64,000 nucleotides of DNA from Liolophura sinensis (lineage: Eukaryota > Mollusca > Polyplacophora > Chitonida > Chitonidae): positions 14,435,504 through 14,499,503 of the forward strand of contig NC_088298.1 in the NCBI RefSeq assembly GCF_032854445.1, read 5' to 3'. Shown here in pieces: positions 34,649 to 44,699 of this stretch. The notes under the pieces are model-generated. The model did no database searches, was not told the origin of the DNA, and saw only the letters and a list, made by a program, of their open reading frames with translations. The translations under genes and the position numbers were made by a program. Each line of letters starts with the position of its first letter. Within the stretch, counting starts at the first letter, position 1.

Positions 34649-36230
34649 CTCACCCCCCCCCCTCCAAGCCCCCCCCCTCCCAAAAAAATGCACGTTTTAT
34701 TGGTTAATATACTGTGTCCTTTGAATTTGTTGGTGGCTGTGATGTGCATCTCGAGAGAAATGTTTAACAGCATCTGTTTTCTTTTCCTGTAAAACATTGT
34801 GTTTTCAAACCTAATATTCCAGTAAACTGTACATTTCTTGTTATGGTTTTAAAGACCCACTGTATTGATAGGGTGATGTGAAAAGACAAATTTGTGATGT
34901 CAAGCGTTTATTCAAAAATTGGTGTTGCAGAAATTAAATATACAGGTTTGGGGTCTGCTATTTGAAGCAATCAGAACATCTTCCAGGCAAATTATGTCCA
35001 TGGCAACATAAATAGAAGGGAAGGGTCTCTATAATAAATACACTTTACATTGCGTTGCACCAGCTGGGCAAAAGAGGCTGCCAACGTACAACTTTTTTGT
35101 TCTATTATTAGCCCCTCCAATTGTCCAGGTAAAAATTCTGACATACATATTGAATATGTATATATTTGAGAGGGCAGGTAGTGGAGGAGGTAAAAGCGAA
35201 TTAAACAACATATACATGTACGTTGGGTATAATTTTGGTGCGGTTTGGAATATTCAGACCAAGCAGCTTTCGTGCTAGTTAATTATTCATCCATGCAGCT
35301 CCTGCCTCCCGTGGCAAGGTCATGCCTAGGGTCACATGATGGCTTTGGCTGATGGATATTGGATGTATCGGAAATGTCGACAAGTTAAGACAATTAATTT
35401 GGATGTGTAATCTCAAATGGCTAACGCTAATCTGCTGGGCGCCCCATGGTGAGCATGTTGAAGGGCGCGAGATGCCTCACCAGCTTTATGACATTGGTCA
35501 TTTCCAGAATGGCTCCCTTGGGTGTTGTTAAGCTTAATTCAGATGGAATTTCTTCCGTTGCATCAGAGAGTGAAATATGTTCATGTCATTGTTTTGGTCT
35601 ACTGTGATGATGGATTTGTCGGAACAGTCACAGTGTTTGTACTGTTGTGCTGTTCTTTAGGTTTCGTATTGTGGAGATGGAACAGAAAATTGCAAACTGG
35701 AAGTAACAATGTATATATTAGAAATAAAAAGAATTGGCCCCAAATCCTAGTCCAACAGCAGTTTTAAAATTGCAAGCTCAAAACAGGTAAAATATATGTA
35801 CATCACCCCATCAAAATCAAAAAGATTTAATGCACTGTTTGTCTTGCTTGCATTTTTAGACCTTTTTAGTGAAGAAAGCCAGTTATCTGGTTGAGGACCA
35901 CCAAATTACAATACTTAAAATCTAGTGTTTAGTGGCCTAGTTAAAATAAAATGAAGAACTTTTAAAAATTTAGATATCAAATGTAACACTACATTGCAGG
36001 ATCAGCTTTATAAGGTCGTTCAGTGATAATATCTTTTTAGCTCATTGTTTATGAAGTACTGCGAAGTATTGTAATGATGTGGGAATTCAAAGTGGATATA
36101 ACAGCTTCGGTGGATATAAGTCGGCAATTTATTTTAAGGGTTGGGTTGATGTATATGCATCCATTTTTGCAAATAACTGTTTATGCACCAATGTGGAGTT
36201 CTTCATAAACAAAGGGCAATGCCTCAGATG
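34649..36230. other. Intron, unique; complex block at 35270-35560
   Basis: The 35270-35560 part is of high complexity, richer in GC than its surroundings, with TTAATTATTCATCCATG, ACAATTAATTTGG and GGCGCCCCATGG, and without any repeat signature. It may be a conserved noncoding element. The 81-codon frame at 35522 has no recognisable domain. Confidence 0.35.
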
Positions 36231-36246
36231 ACCACCAAGGGTGGGA

Positions 36247-36371
36247 GGTTACCCCTCAAGGCTTCGGCTTATATACTCAAAGAATCCCGCTTGTCCTGCA
36301 CTTCTCCCCCGAGATGCTGGGATGAGAGGGGCAATTCTTCTTCGTGTGACCTTCACCTTTTCAGGGTAACC
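36247..36371. repeat. Inverted-repeat block of DIRS remnant 2
   Basis: Outer arms GGTTACCC and GGGTAACC. The centre (AAAGAATCCCGCTTGTCCTGCAC, GATGCTGGGATGAGAGGGG, AATTCTTC) aligns with the centre of 19271-19388, although the outer arms differ. Confidence 0.75.
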
Positions 36372-36523
36372 GTGCATATTCAAAGACTGACAACAGACAA
36401 GGGATGCATATAGATATATTTTTAATAGTGAATGTATCAGATCGTTACAATACAAGCATGCAGGCCAACCGAAACATACCTACTGTCATTTAGAAATTCA
36501 GCCCAATACAGACTGGGCGAAGT

Positions 36524-36847
36524 CTACGCCTCTCTCAGGTAATGGCCTGTGGTAGAATTCAAAGAATGTCTTAGCAGATGACCAGTCGGCTGTAGCAATG
36601 ATATCATGAACAAACAAGCCTTAACGATGGGGCTGCTGATGTGGACACTCCTCAAAGAATGAGCTCTAAACACAGTGGTGTCCACACCTGAATCAAAGAC
36701 ATCACACAACCAGCGAGAAATTGTCCGAGTAGAAACTGGTTTAAAAGTCTTACTAGACAACAACTGATCTGATCTGCGCCTAACTTTGGTGCACTAAATG
36801 TAGTGAAGTAAAGCATTATGACACACAAATCTTTATCACGATATCAT
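36524..36847 (-). pseudogene. DIRS recombinase, C-terminal piece
   Basis: Reads SSKTFKPVSTRTISRWL, then DSGVDTTVFRAHSLRS with the HxxR box. It matches the remnant 1 protein (TFKPVST.TISRWL, FKAHSYR). Decayed after this motif. The SINE at 36858 separates it from its N-terminal part. Confidence 0.82.
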
Positions 36848-36857
36848 AAGATTACCT

Positions 36858-37035
36858 CCAGCTCATGCTGGCTTCCTCTTCGGCTGTAAGTGGGAAGTTC
36901 TGCCAGCAACCTGCGGATCGTCATGGGTTTCCCCCTGGCTGTGCCCGGTTTTGTCCCACCATAATGCTGGCTGCCATCATATAAGTGAAATATTCGTGAG
37001 TACGTAAAACCCCAATGAGATAAATAAATAATGTT
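36858..37035 (+). mobile_element. SINE family A in DIRS remnant 2, 10-bp TSD
   Basis: Perfect duplication AAGATTACCT at 36848-36857 and 37036-37045. Body from CCAGCTCATGCTGGCTTCC through GTGCCCGGTTTTGTCCCACC to GTGAGTACGTAAAACCCC and ATAAATAAATA. Its insertion postdates the retrotransposon. Confidence 0.95.
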
Positions 37036-37480
37036 AAGATTACCTTCTGTGGACATCTCTGATGTGTTGTTTTCAAACACTTGTACATAAGAAAAGTAAC
37101 CTTCTTATTACTGGGAGATAACCTCATCCCAGACTCGGTTAATGCATGTAATGTTTGAACCCCCGGGGCCAAAACCAGAGACAACAAAGCAACAAACTTT
37201 AGTGTAAGGTAATTTAACCGAAACATCTGGACCGGACATAGTTTTCAAATATCCCAACACTATGGACACGTCGTAGGTATAAGAGTTTCGAGGCCTTGGA
37301 GGAGCTGCCTCAAACAAACAGTCACTTCACTAGATTGTGAGAAATTGCACTATCAAAACACTTCTGTAACAACATAGAGCAGCGTGTGTTTATGACACTG
37401 TAAGAAGACTGCGATGCAACATTTTGGAGGTAATTCAGCACATTTATGGTAGATGGCACAGTGGGATTGATGTTCCATTC
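37036..37480 (-). pseudogene. DIRS recombinase, N-terminal piece
   Basis: Frames 37108-37317 and 36921-37226 give PPRPRNSYTYDVSIVLGYLKT and LNYLTLKFVALLSLVLAPGVQTLHAL. They align with remnant 1 (FRPRYSCMWDVSIELAHLK, LKLVALLALTTAQRVQSL). The box I Arg seems lost: remnant 1 has AQRVQ, this one APGVQ. A change at that position would inactivate the enzyme. Confidence 0.8.
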
Positions 37481-37481
37481 G

Positions 37482-37830
37482 TTACACCAAACGTACCATT
37501 TCCAGGCATACTGTTTTTGTTATTTGTTGATGGCCTCCACGACTTCGCGACAAATTTCGTAGCCTGGATAGAAAGTCCTGACTCAGGGAGGGTATACCAG
37601 ATACTGCGCAGACGACTAATCTCAATTTCCTGCGCATGGGATGAACTGTGCTTTCCTCAGTGGGGTTAAGAGGTCTTGACTCCATGGACGGCGCACTGGG
37701 ATGTCACTCAACATATTGAGTGGTTGAGGGAACCATTGTTGTGTGGTCCAGTGTGGAACTACCAAGACGGCTCTGGTAACCCATTCGTGTGTTATATTTG
37801 ACAGCACATGAGTGATCAACCTGAAGGATA
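37482..37830 (-). pseudogene. DIRS RNase H-region remnant
   Basis: ITHEWVTRAVLVVPHWTTQQW followed by PLNMLSDIPVRRPWSQDLLTP resembles the segment that follows RNase H in DIRS polyproteins, where hydrophobic VP.WPTQ.W motifs precede a short linker. A frame overlap (37482-37685 against 37622-37819) shows at least one shift. Confidence 0.65.
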
Positions 37831-38200
37831 GAAAACAATACAGCTGTGTGTTAGCCCATGAGTACTGTTAATTACATTATGTTTTGTAATTTTCCCCGCC
37901 AGTGACGTGGGTTCTTGTACTGCTGGCACTTGGGTCAATCTCAGAGTTGCCAGGTTTCGCCACATCATCTGAGAGCGACATAATTTTCACCCCGTTCTTA
38001 TCGAAACCCTCAAATTGAGAGCATGAATCCTCAGAGGACAAGTCACTAGCTCTGGGAGCGCTATGTGATGCGCACCAGTTCGAGCATGGCTCATTGTCCG
38101 TGGGTGTCCGCCACGAGGCATGTGACCGCATGATAGAATGTGCATGGTTACCGAAGAAGAAGAATTGTACAAGATTTTTGAAGTTTTTCAAATCATGCAA

Positions 38201-39116
38201 AACGTAGAATCCAAAACTTATATCTGATGTAAAACTTATTCTCGTTTATTTATTTACTACAGGGCCAACTTCTTTTGGGGAAAATATATATATATGTACA
38301 TATATATATGACTACCTTAGACAATTTTGTCTGTATGCCATGCATGCAGATTAACAAAACAGTAATTTGATCAACCCAGTACATGGGCTGTCTTCAGTAA
38401 TTTTGGCTTGATCAGTGTTTCTCAGATCTCCAGATGTGAAATAATTTGTTAATCCGACATGAGCTGATATGTCACCTAAAACCAATTTTCTAATTTTTTG
38501 TTGGTAAGATGCTTCTGGTAACCTTTTACTCTGGACGAAAGGCTCAGATCCATTTAGTTACTCAAAAAATGTCAAGTGGGAGTGATGAGAAGGAGATAGA
38601 TTCCAGGTGGAGTAGACATTTTATTACTGTATTATGGAAACTCCAAAGCATCCAGGGTTATTCTTGTAGCATTTTCCATAATGGGGAGGCGACATATTTT
38701 CTTAGTCCCGTGAGGTGGCGCTAGTGTAAAGTAGGACCTCAAGTCATTGTTATGTCAAGAATGAATTGTAGCATAACGTCTACACGGTTACAATGTATCA
38801 GTTTCTGTTGTAACATCTGTAATGTCATCATGATGAGCTGGGAAAGGAACAATTGACGTCAAAGTTCTGGGCGTTTGACAGGCACCCATTGTCATGATGC
38901 AACTTTTTAGTCACTCAAGTTGCATGGTTGCCATGATTTTGAGGCAAAGATTTGACAATTATTCATGCATGGATATCTTCCCTACTCTCAGCACCAAGGG
39001 ATGTGGGTTTCATTGCATGTAAGCAGACTTTGAGAATCAGCAATACGGTCTCTTTAAATATATGTTGTTTTTTATAGTTTTTATAGCAAACCTTTAAAAG
39101 AAGTACCCATATCATA
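38201..39116. other. Intron, unique sequence
   Basis: Short AT run at 38287-38309. The 71-codon frame at 38509 has no recognised domain. Confidence 0.45.
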
Positions 39117-39190
39117 AACCAGCATGAGCTGGACTTGAACTCACAGAGACCGTGTTGGTGAGAGGCTTCTGGGTCATTACGCTGCGCCCA
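39117..39190 (-). mobile_element. SINE family A, head fragment
   Basis: CCAGCATGAGCTGGACTTGAACTC (B-box region in reverse), AGAGACCGTGTTGGTGAGAGGC and TTCTGGGTCATTACGCTGCGC. Only the tRNA-like end survives. Confidence 0.85.
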
Positions 39191-39634
39191 TTATTATTAG
39201 AATCAGGGGAGTATATCTGAGAAGTATGCCAGCAAGACCTCTTTTTAGCTTTTTTAGCGTTTCATAATTTGTGTGCATATAGCTTTGTCAACACCTGGTA
39301 AATAAACATACCATGCCACCCAAGTAGGACTCGTCTATTTGTACAAATATGAATCTTGGAAGATTTAACTGACCAACTTTCTTGGATGACTTATAAATGC
39401 AACTGTGTTGGATGACTTCACCATGCAACCTGTTGGACAATTTGACTGTACCACATATTGGCAACTTAAGCCCCATCCAGACTACCCGAAGTCACTCAAC
39501 TTTTGTCGACTCAATCAGAGTCAACTTGAAGTTGAGTCAACAAGTTGAGCCGTGTTGAGCAATCTGGACGGGTTCTTCAACTCCGTTCAATTACACTCAA
39601 CGCCATCCAATTTTGTTGAATCGAAAATGTGCAT

Positions 39635-39915
39635 GAGTATTTTTTGTCAACAAGTTGAGTCAATGTAGCCAATCAGTGGGTGTGAAGAAATAATGTGACT
39701 CTTTTAAGGCACGTGACCTGGGCAAAATGGCGGCGCCAAAGGCCAAGGAGAGAAACTGGTCTCACGATGAGACAGTTTTGTTGATACAGGAGTATTTTTG
39801 AGTGAAGTTGAGTGAAAGTAGCCAATCAGTGGGCTTGTAGAAGTAATGTGACTGTCGTAAAGCACAAGCTGGGCAAAATGGCGACAGAAGAGAGAAACTG
39901 ATTTCATGACGAGAC
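39635..39915 (+). repeat. Internal duplication of promoter and gene start in the MITE
   Basis: 39635-39775 and 39789-39915 share GTAGCCAATCAGTGGG, AATAATGTGACT/AGTAATGTGACT, CTGGGCAAAATGGCG and GAGAGAAACTG. Period ~153. Each has a CCAAT box about 55-60 bases upstream of an ATG. Confidence 0.85.
39727..39801 (+). pseudogene. N-terminal fragment of Harbinger Myb/SANT-like protein
   Basis: ATG starts a 24-codon frame, MAAPKAKERNWSHDET then VLLIQEYF and stop. The W....ET..LI..Y pattern is the first helix of the Myb/SANT-like (trihelix/MADF) domain that Harbinger elements encode in their second gene, where the protein helps the transposase bind DNA. Here the frame ends inside helix 1, so no domain can form. 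The duplicated ATG at 39878 gives only MATEERN before a TGA in place of the Trp codon. Confidence 0.72.
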
Positions 39916-40244
39916 GCCTTCTACGCCGAACAGTCATGGCAAAAAGCGCAGCTGATAAACCCACGACATGATTCTTCCGGCTGCTCGTCATTGTCCATTG
40001 TAGAGAAAGATGGAAATTTCCGTCCAATTGATTGAAAGTTTGGTGAAAAAAAAAACAACACAGCTCAACACGATTCAACACTCAACATTGTTGGACAGTG
40101 TGGACTTACCTGATTGGTAGTGTGAACGGTACACTCAGCTTACCTCAACAGCATTCAAGTTACTGTTGAGTGAACAAAAGTTGAACGATGTTGGATAATG
40201 TGTGCGGGGCTTTACTCATACCATTTAATCAAATCATTGCTCTT

Positions 40245-40960
40245 TCCTTGGTTAATAATAATACTTTATTTTCAATTAGTTGCAAAACCAATCTTCCCCA
40301 AGTCCCTCATGCATACATACATTCACACGACAGGATTATTATTTACAAAGTCTATACGGTATGTATAAAATATAGATGAACCTGATATAAGATGATCAAA
40401 GACTATATACAATGTAGTGTGTCATAGACAATCTCGTACTTAATCAGCAGAGGCATATTTTGACATGATAAATATTTCCATTTCGTTTTTAAACATTGAC
40501 ACTCTGTGATTTTTTTTAACATGTACATGTAGTCGGTTCCACAATGACACCCCTGAATATCAAAAAGAAGTTTTAATGGCATTGGTTCTAGGTTTGACGG
40601 GGATGAGATTCATGGAGGCTGTGATCAAAGGTTAGGATGACAGACAGTTGCAGCGTAGACTAACAGGCTGAAATCAAAGCTTGGGGTTAGTCCGTTTAGG
40701 TATTTAAACATCAGTACAGCTGTGTGCAAGAAGATTCTTTCATACGTTGTCATCCATTTTAAAATTTTGAACAGTTCTTGACTTGCTGTCATATAATTTT
40801 TGCAAACTGATTCTTTAGAGCCATGCACTGCCACATATTGTGCAAAAGTAATCCAACAGTGGTTGTACATAAACATTATGAAACAAAATCCTGCCTTGGT
40901 GTGGTAATTATTTTGTGGTCTTTTGTAACAATTACGGGAGGGGACCATTGTATTGCCTTA
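40245..40960 (-). pseudogene. CR1/Jockey-like LINE, 3' end of ORF2 with 3' UTR
   Basis: The minus-strand frame 40625-40948 reads ILKWMTTYERIFLHTAVLMFK, then YLNGLTPSFDFSLLV. This fits the C-terminal region after the RT domain in non-LTR elements (L.WM...R...H..LL.FK.LNGL.P.YL..L). After a stop, the downstream frame still gives IFRGVIV, matching the family's 'F.G..LWNSLP'-type segment. The 3' end has a TTATTATTAA-type tail seen at 40252-40262. 5'-truncated and inactive. Confidence 0.75.
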
Positions 40961-41984
40961 CTAGGGCTTGTATAATCAGCTCTAACACCACTGGCTCTTA
41001 ACTAGAAATATGTATCTTGACTTAATTTGTAGTTACATGTAAGTGATAAATGCGTCCATCGCCTGTGAGATAACTGTGAAACCCTAGGTACCTTGAGTTC
41101 CCAGGTCACCCCTGATCTGAGCCTTAGGTAAGTTATCTCATGAGTCCATCTCCGAGAATAAAAATAAAACGATTTTCCTCGGGTGTACCTGGTTTCAATT
41201 CATTGATTCCGCTACAGCTGTTTTGTGTAACATGACTTTGATACCCTGACTTGGTTTACCCTGAGAGGTATCATGGAGTACAGTATACATGTACAGTATA
41301 TACCAGTATGTGTATGGTTCCTGAATCCAATCTTTGTGATCTTTGTGCGTTGGTCAGATGTCTATTCCACTTGTTATTCGATCTTGTATTAACTCGGGAA
41401 ATGATAAAAAAACGTCGATACAACTCTGATATTGCCTAATTACCAAGTGAGAGCATACATCAACTTTCCATGGGCATGTAATTACACAAGCTTAAATCTA
41501 TCTGTCGATAGAACTGATATGTAACCTCACCACCCTGACTATACACTGCTGTTGGGCTGCAGTTATCCCAGCTCTATTGATATGATAAACCAAATCCTTC
41601 TAGTGTCAGAGTTGAAAATAACATATGATTTTGATGCATTTGGATTCGTGTATGTATTTTGGTGCTTTAAAAGCTTGAACATACATGTATGTTTACCCTG
41701 AGTCTGTTTCGGCTGTCATGGTTTAAAACCCTTGTCTGGACAGATAAGTTGGGTACTATATATTGCCAAGCCAACTCGCTGTGAGTACCTTTAATTTATT
41801 GTTAGTCACATGTGATCCGTTGGAAGGTAACATGTTAAGCCTGACATCTGAAGTATTTGTGTAACGATAGTGTAATGAAGAAATAAATAGGTAGATGAAC
41901 AACAGTGTAAATGGGAAAACAACCTGAGGGCAATCTTTGAAAATCTATTAACATCAAAATGTCAACAAAATTTGTACACGATAG
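40961..41984. other. Intron, unique sequence
   Basis: No exon or element recognised. Confidence 0.5.
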
Positions 41985-42305
41985 GGAGTGAGCGAGTGAG
42001 TGCATGGGGTTTAACGTCGAACTCAACAATTTTTCAGTCATATGACGACGAAGGAATCCTTAGGGTGCATGTACGTGTAATGTGCCTCCTTGTTGCAGGT
42101 CGGATTTCCACCGCTCTTTTATTTAGTGCTGCTTCACTGAGATGGCTTACCGGAGGCAAGTAAGCTGCCCCGCCCGAGCCATTATACTGATACGGGTCAA
42201 CCAGTCGCTGAACGCCAAGCGAGGAAGTTACAACTTCCTCTTTTAAAGTCTTAAGTGTGACTCGATCAAGAATTGATCTTGGATCTGCCGGTCCCGATAC
42301 ACAAT
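41985..42305 (-). mobile_element. SINE family B, near full length
   Basis: Left GAGTGAGCGAGTGAGTGCATGG with GGGTTTAACGTCGAACTCAAC; then TTTTTCAGTCATATGACGACG, GTGCCTCCTTGTTGCAGG, GTCAACCAGTCGCTGAACGCC and, at the right, GTGACTCGATCAAG (B box in reverse). The A-box end is shortened compared with 3957-4325. Confidence 0.87.
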
Positions 42306-42403
42306 AGGGAAGAACTTTATTTGTTATTGTATAATAATTTCTTTTCAGTGCAACTCGTATGCAGTTTTTGTCGGTGTGTGCAGAAATTTGGTATTAGAAT
42401 GTT

Positions 42404-44184
42404 ATGGTGACCATCTGAAGATGCACCGATGTGTTCTTTCACATGACATCTCGTACAACTTGGATGCAAATTGTGTGAAGAAAAAGTAAAATAAAGCTAA
42501 AATATGAAATAAGGTTCATCACACAGGCAACTGAAAACTATCTGTAAAAATATTTCCATTTATGTTTTTTAGATTTTTTTAGGAGTGTTGAAAGGCATTC
42601 AAATATTTGAATTCTGTGGTAGGCTTTATGGGCCATACTGACGGTATTTAGGAACTATGACGTCACATCACCTTTTTTTTCCTGATGTTCACCAAAAGAA
42701 AGTAATTTTTGAGGGCCTTCATCCGCTGTGAACTATATTATACATAATCACCATTTGAAGATGTAATGTGGACTTTCAAAAATGAGAAGTAATTACATTG
42801 TCAGTGCAATCCGTTCTTCTGATACATGCAGGCCTTGCATTTCATCAGATTCTACTCAAATACTCAAATGGATAACGGAAGATGTTGTTTGCTGGTATCC
42901 ACCAGTATCCCAATTTTCCTGACCACCTGACCATCGTTGGGGGGGAATGAAATAATCCTGTATGCAAATAATCGGCTTTGATGAGATTGCATGTCAGCTG
43001 TTTGATGTTGAAATTCCTATAAAAACTAATGTTGTCTGTAACCAGTGTGCTAGTCATGCTTGACAGGGAGGGCAAATGAAATACCAGAGCTAAAATCGAC
43101 TTGAATCTTTCCACCACCCACTTACATGTACCTACCCTACTTGCCCCTCACATTTATATCTATTCCATGAAACCTTTGTCAGTTCTCAAAGTAAATATTA
43201 TCTTAGATCTTAATCATTGTTAGATGGCTGTTACATTTTAGGACAAGCTGGTCTGCATGGGGTCATCTAAGTTGAATTTTGTGACAGGTTTGTAAACATG
43301 AGACTTCTTCCAGGGCTATTAGACTGTCAATTTTCATCAAGCTTTTACCACATGTGTGGCTAGTGGTGTAGAAGAATCGTATTGTTTTTCCATGACAGGG
43401 GTCTTTTTTTTGTGTTCAAGGTCGTTGGGCCAATAGCAGTATGCCTCCACAACCTGATAAACACGCATTTACACGTACCAATTAAACTTTAACCAATATG
43501 CACTCTTGCAATTTGAAGAGATTTCACTCAACTTTTTCACTAATTTTTTTAAAGCTTGTGAAGGTAAATTAATTTAAGCTGTATGACTGGCTTCTAAACA
43601 CATTATTTTTTTAAAGTAAGAGAAAGCTAAAATATGAAGTAAGATTCATAAAACAGACAACTTAAAACCATGCATAAATATACTTTCATTTATATTTTTA
43701 AATTTTTGTCCAGAGAGTTAAAGCGGTTTAAACCTTTGAATTCTAAGGTGGACTGTATGGACCATATAATCAGAATTTAGGACTCTAATGTCACAGGAAG
43801 TTTTTCCAACTTTAATCACAAACTTCAATGAATGTTATAACAACTGTTTTGGGTAAAAGATTTATGAGATAAGGCTCTCAAAAATTACTTCCTTCTGGTG
43901 AACATCAGGAAAAACAAGGTGATGTGACGTCATAGTTCCTAAATACTGTCAGTATGGCCCATAAAGCCCACCATAGAATTCAAATATTTGAATGCCTTTC
44001 AACATTCCTAAAAAAATATAAAAAAAATAAATGAAAGTATTTTTACACATAGTTTTCAGTTGTCTATATGATGAACCTTACTTCATATTTTAGCTTTTTT
44101 TTTTTTTTGACTTTTTCTTCGCACAATTTGCATCCAAGTTGTACGAGATGTGGAAGAACACTACTTTTTGGTCTTGCTGACCAT
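42404..44184. mobile_element. Foldback element with ~315-bp inverted arms
   Basis: 42404-42720 and 43873-44184 are reverse complements with modest divergence; landmarks are ATCTCGTACAACTTGGATGC, GCTAAAATATGAA, CATTCAAATATTTGAATTC, AACTATGACGTCACATCACC and AATTTTTGAGGGC. A third, more diverged copy in left-arm orientation lies at 43605-43795 (GCTAAAATATGAAGTAAG, CTTTGAATTCTAAGG). The 1.15 kb spacer has no transposase frame. Confidence 0.88.
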
Positions 44185-44421
44185 GATCTTATGTTCCTTT
44201 GTATCTGTGGAATCTAATTTCAAGGTCATTACTCTGTAAACACACAACCTCTTGCAACTCTGCGTTGTACAGTAATTTGACAATGAATATGGTGTGGTAG
44301 TGAAATTACTCCAAGTCAGTACTGTCAAGAGGCGATCGGTTCATCTAATTGAGTGGTGGAATATTCTTACGTACATCTCATAGAACATTTGAAACAATAT
44401 TATATGAGTATGCGGGTGTAT

Positions 44422-44583
44422 TTTATTTATTCATTTGGTGTTTTATGCCGCACTGAAGAATGTTTCACTTATAGGATGGCAGCCAGCATTTATGGTAGGA
44501 GGAAACTGGACAGAGGCCAGGTCAGAATCCCATGACCATCTGCAGTTTGGTGGCAGTCCTTCCCACGTGCGGCCGGAGAGTAT
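44422..44583 (-). mobile_element. SINE family A, 5'-truncated
   Basis: TTTATTTATTCATTTGGTG, TTTTATGCCGCACTGAAG, GGTAGGAGGAAACTGGACAG, CTTCCCACGTGCGGCCGGAG. Missing the tRNA-like head. Confidence 0.9.
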
Positions 44584-44636
44584 GCAGGTGTAAATTGAGC
44601 ACAGATCATACTGATATCTGTCGCTGGTACATATAC

Positions 44637-44640
<4 letters not shown>

Positions 44641-44698
<58 letters not shown>
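44641..44698. repeat. (AT)n microsatellite
   Basis: About 28 AT units; frames over it encode Tyr-Ile repeats and are not genes. Confidence 0.97.

Positions 44699-44699
<1 letters not shown>

Larger units (their letters stand above)
36231..38200 (-). mobile_element. DIRS-type retrotransposon remnant 2
   Basis: Minus-strand order from the right: an unidentified open frame (37877-38200, Ser/Asp-rich, possibly Gag-derived), a piece resembling the RNase H end of DIRS polyproteins (37482-37819), a tyrosine recombinase in pieces (36524-37320) and an inverted-repeat block (36247-36371). It is related to, but clearly diverged from, remnant 1 at 19-22 kb. Most of the RT is absent. A SINE A sits inside. 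Confidence 0.7.
39469..40211 (+). mobile_element. Harbinger-type MITE, 743 bp, TTA target duplication
   Basis: Begins AGCCCCATCCAGAC and ends TGTGTGCGGGGCT; CACTCAACTTTTG inside the left end pairs with CAAAAGTTGAACG inside the right. TTA flanks both sides (39466-39468, 40212-40214). A 3-bp TTA/TAA duplication and such ends are hallmarks of PIF/Harbinger. It carries the start of a Myb/SANT-like gene, twice. No transposase. The 125-codon minus-strand frame here is a shadow. Confidence 0.88.

Noticed and set aside
39704-40081. 125-codon minus-strand open frame
   Set aside because: It lies antisense inside the Harbinger MITE, whose ends and sense-strand Myb-like fragment explain the sequence.
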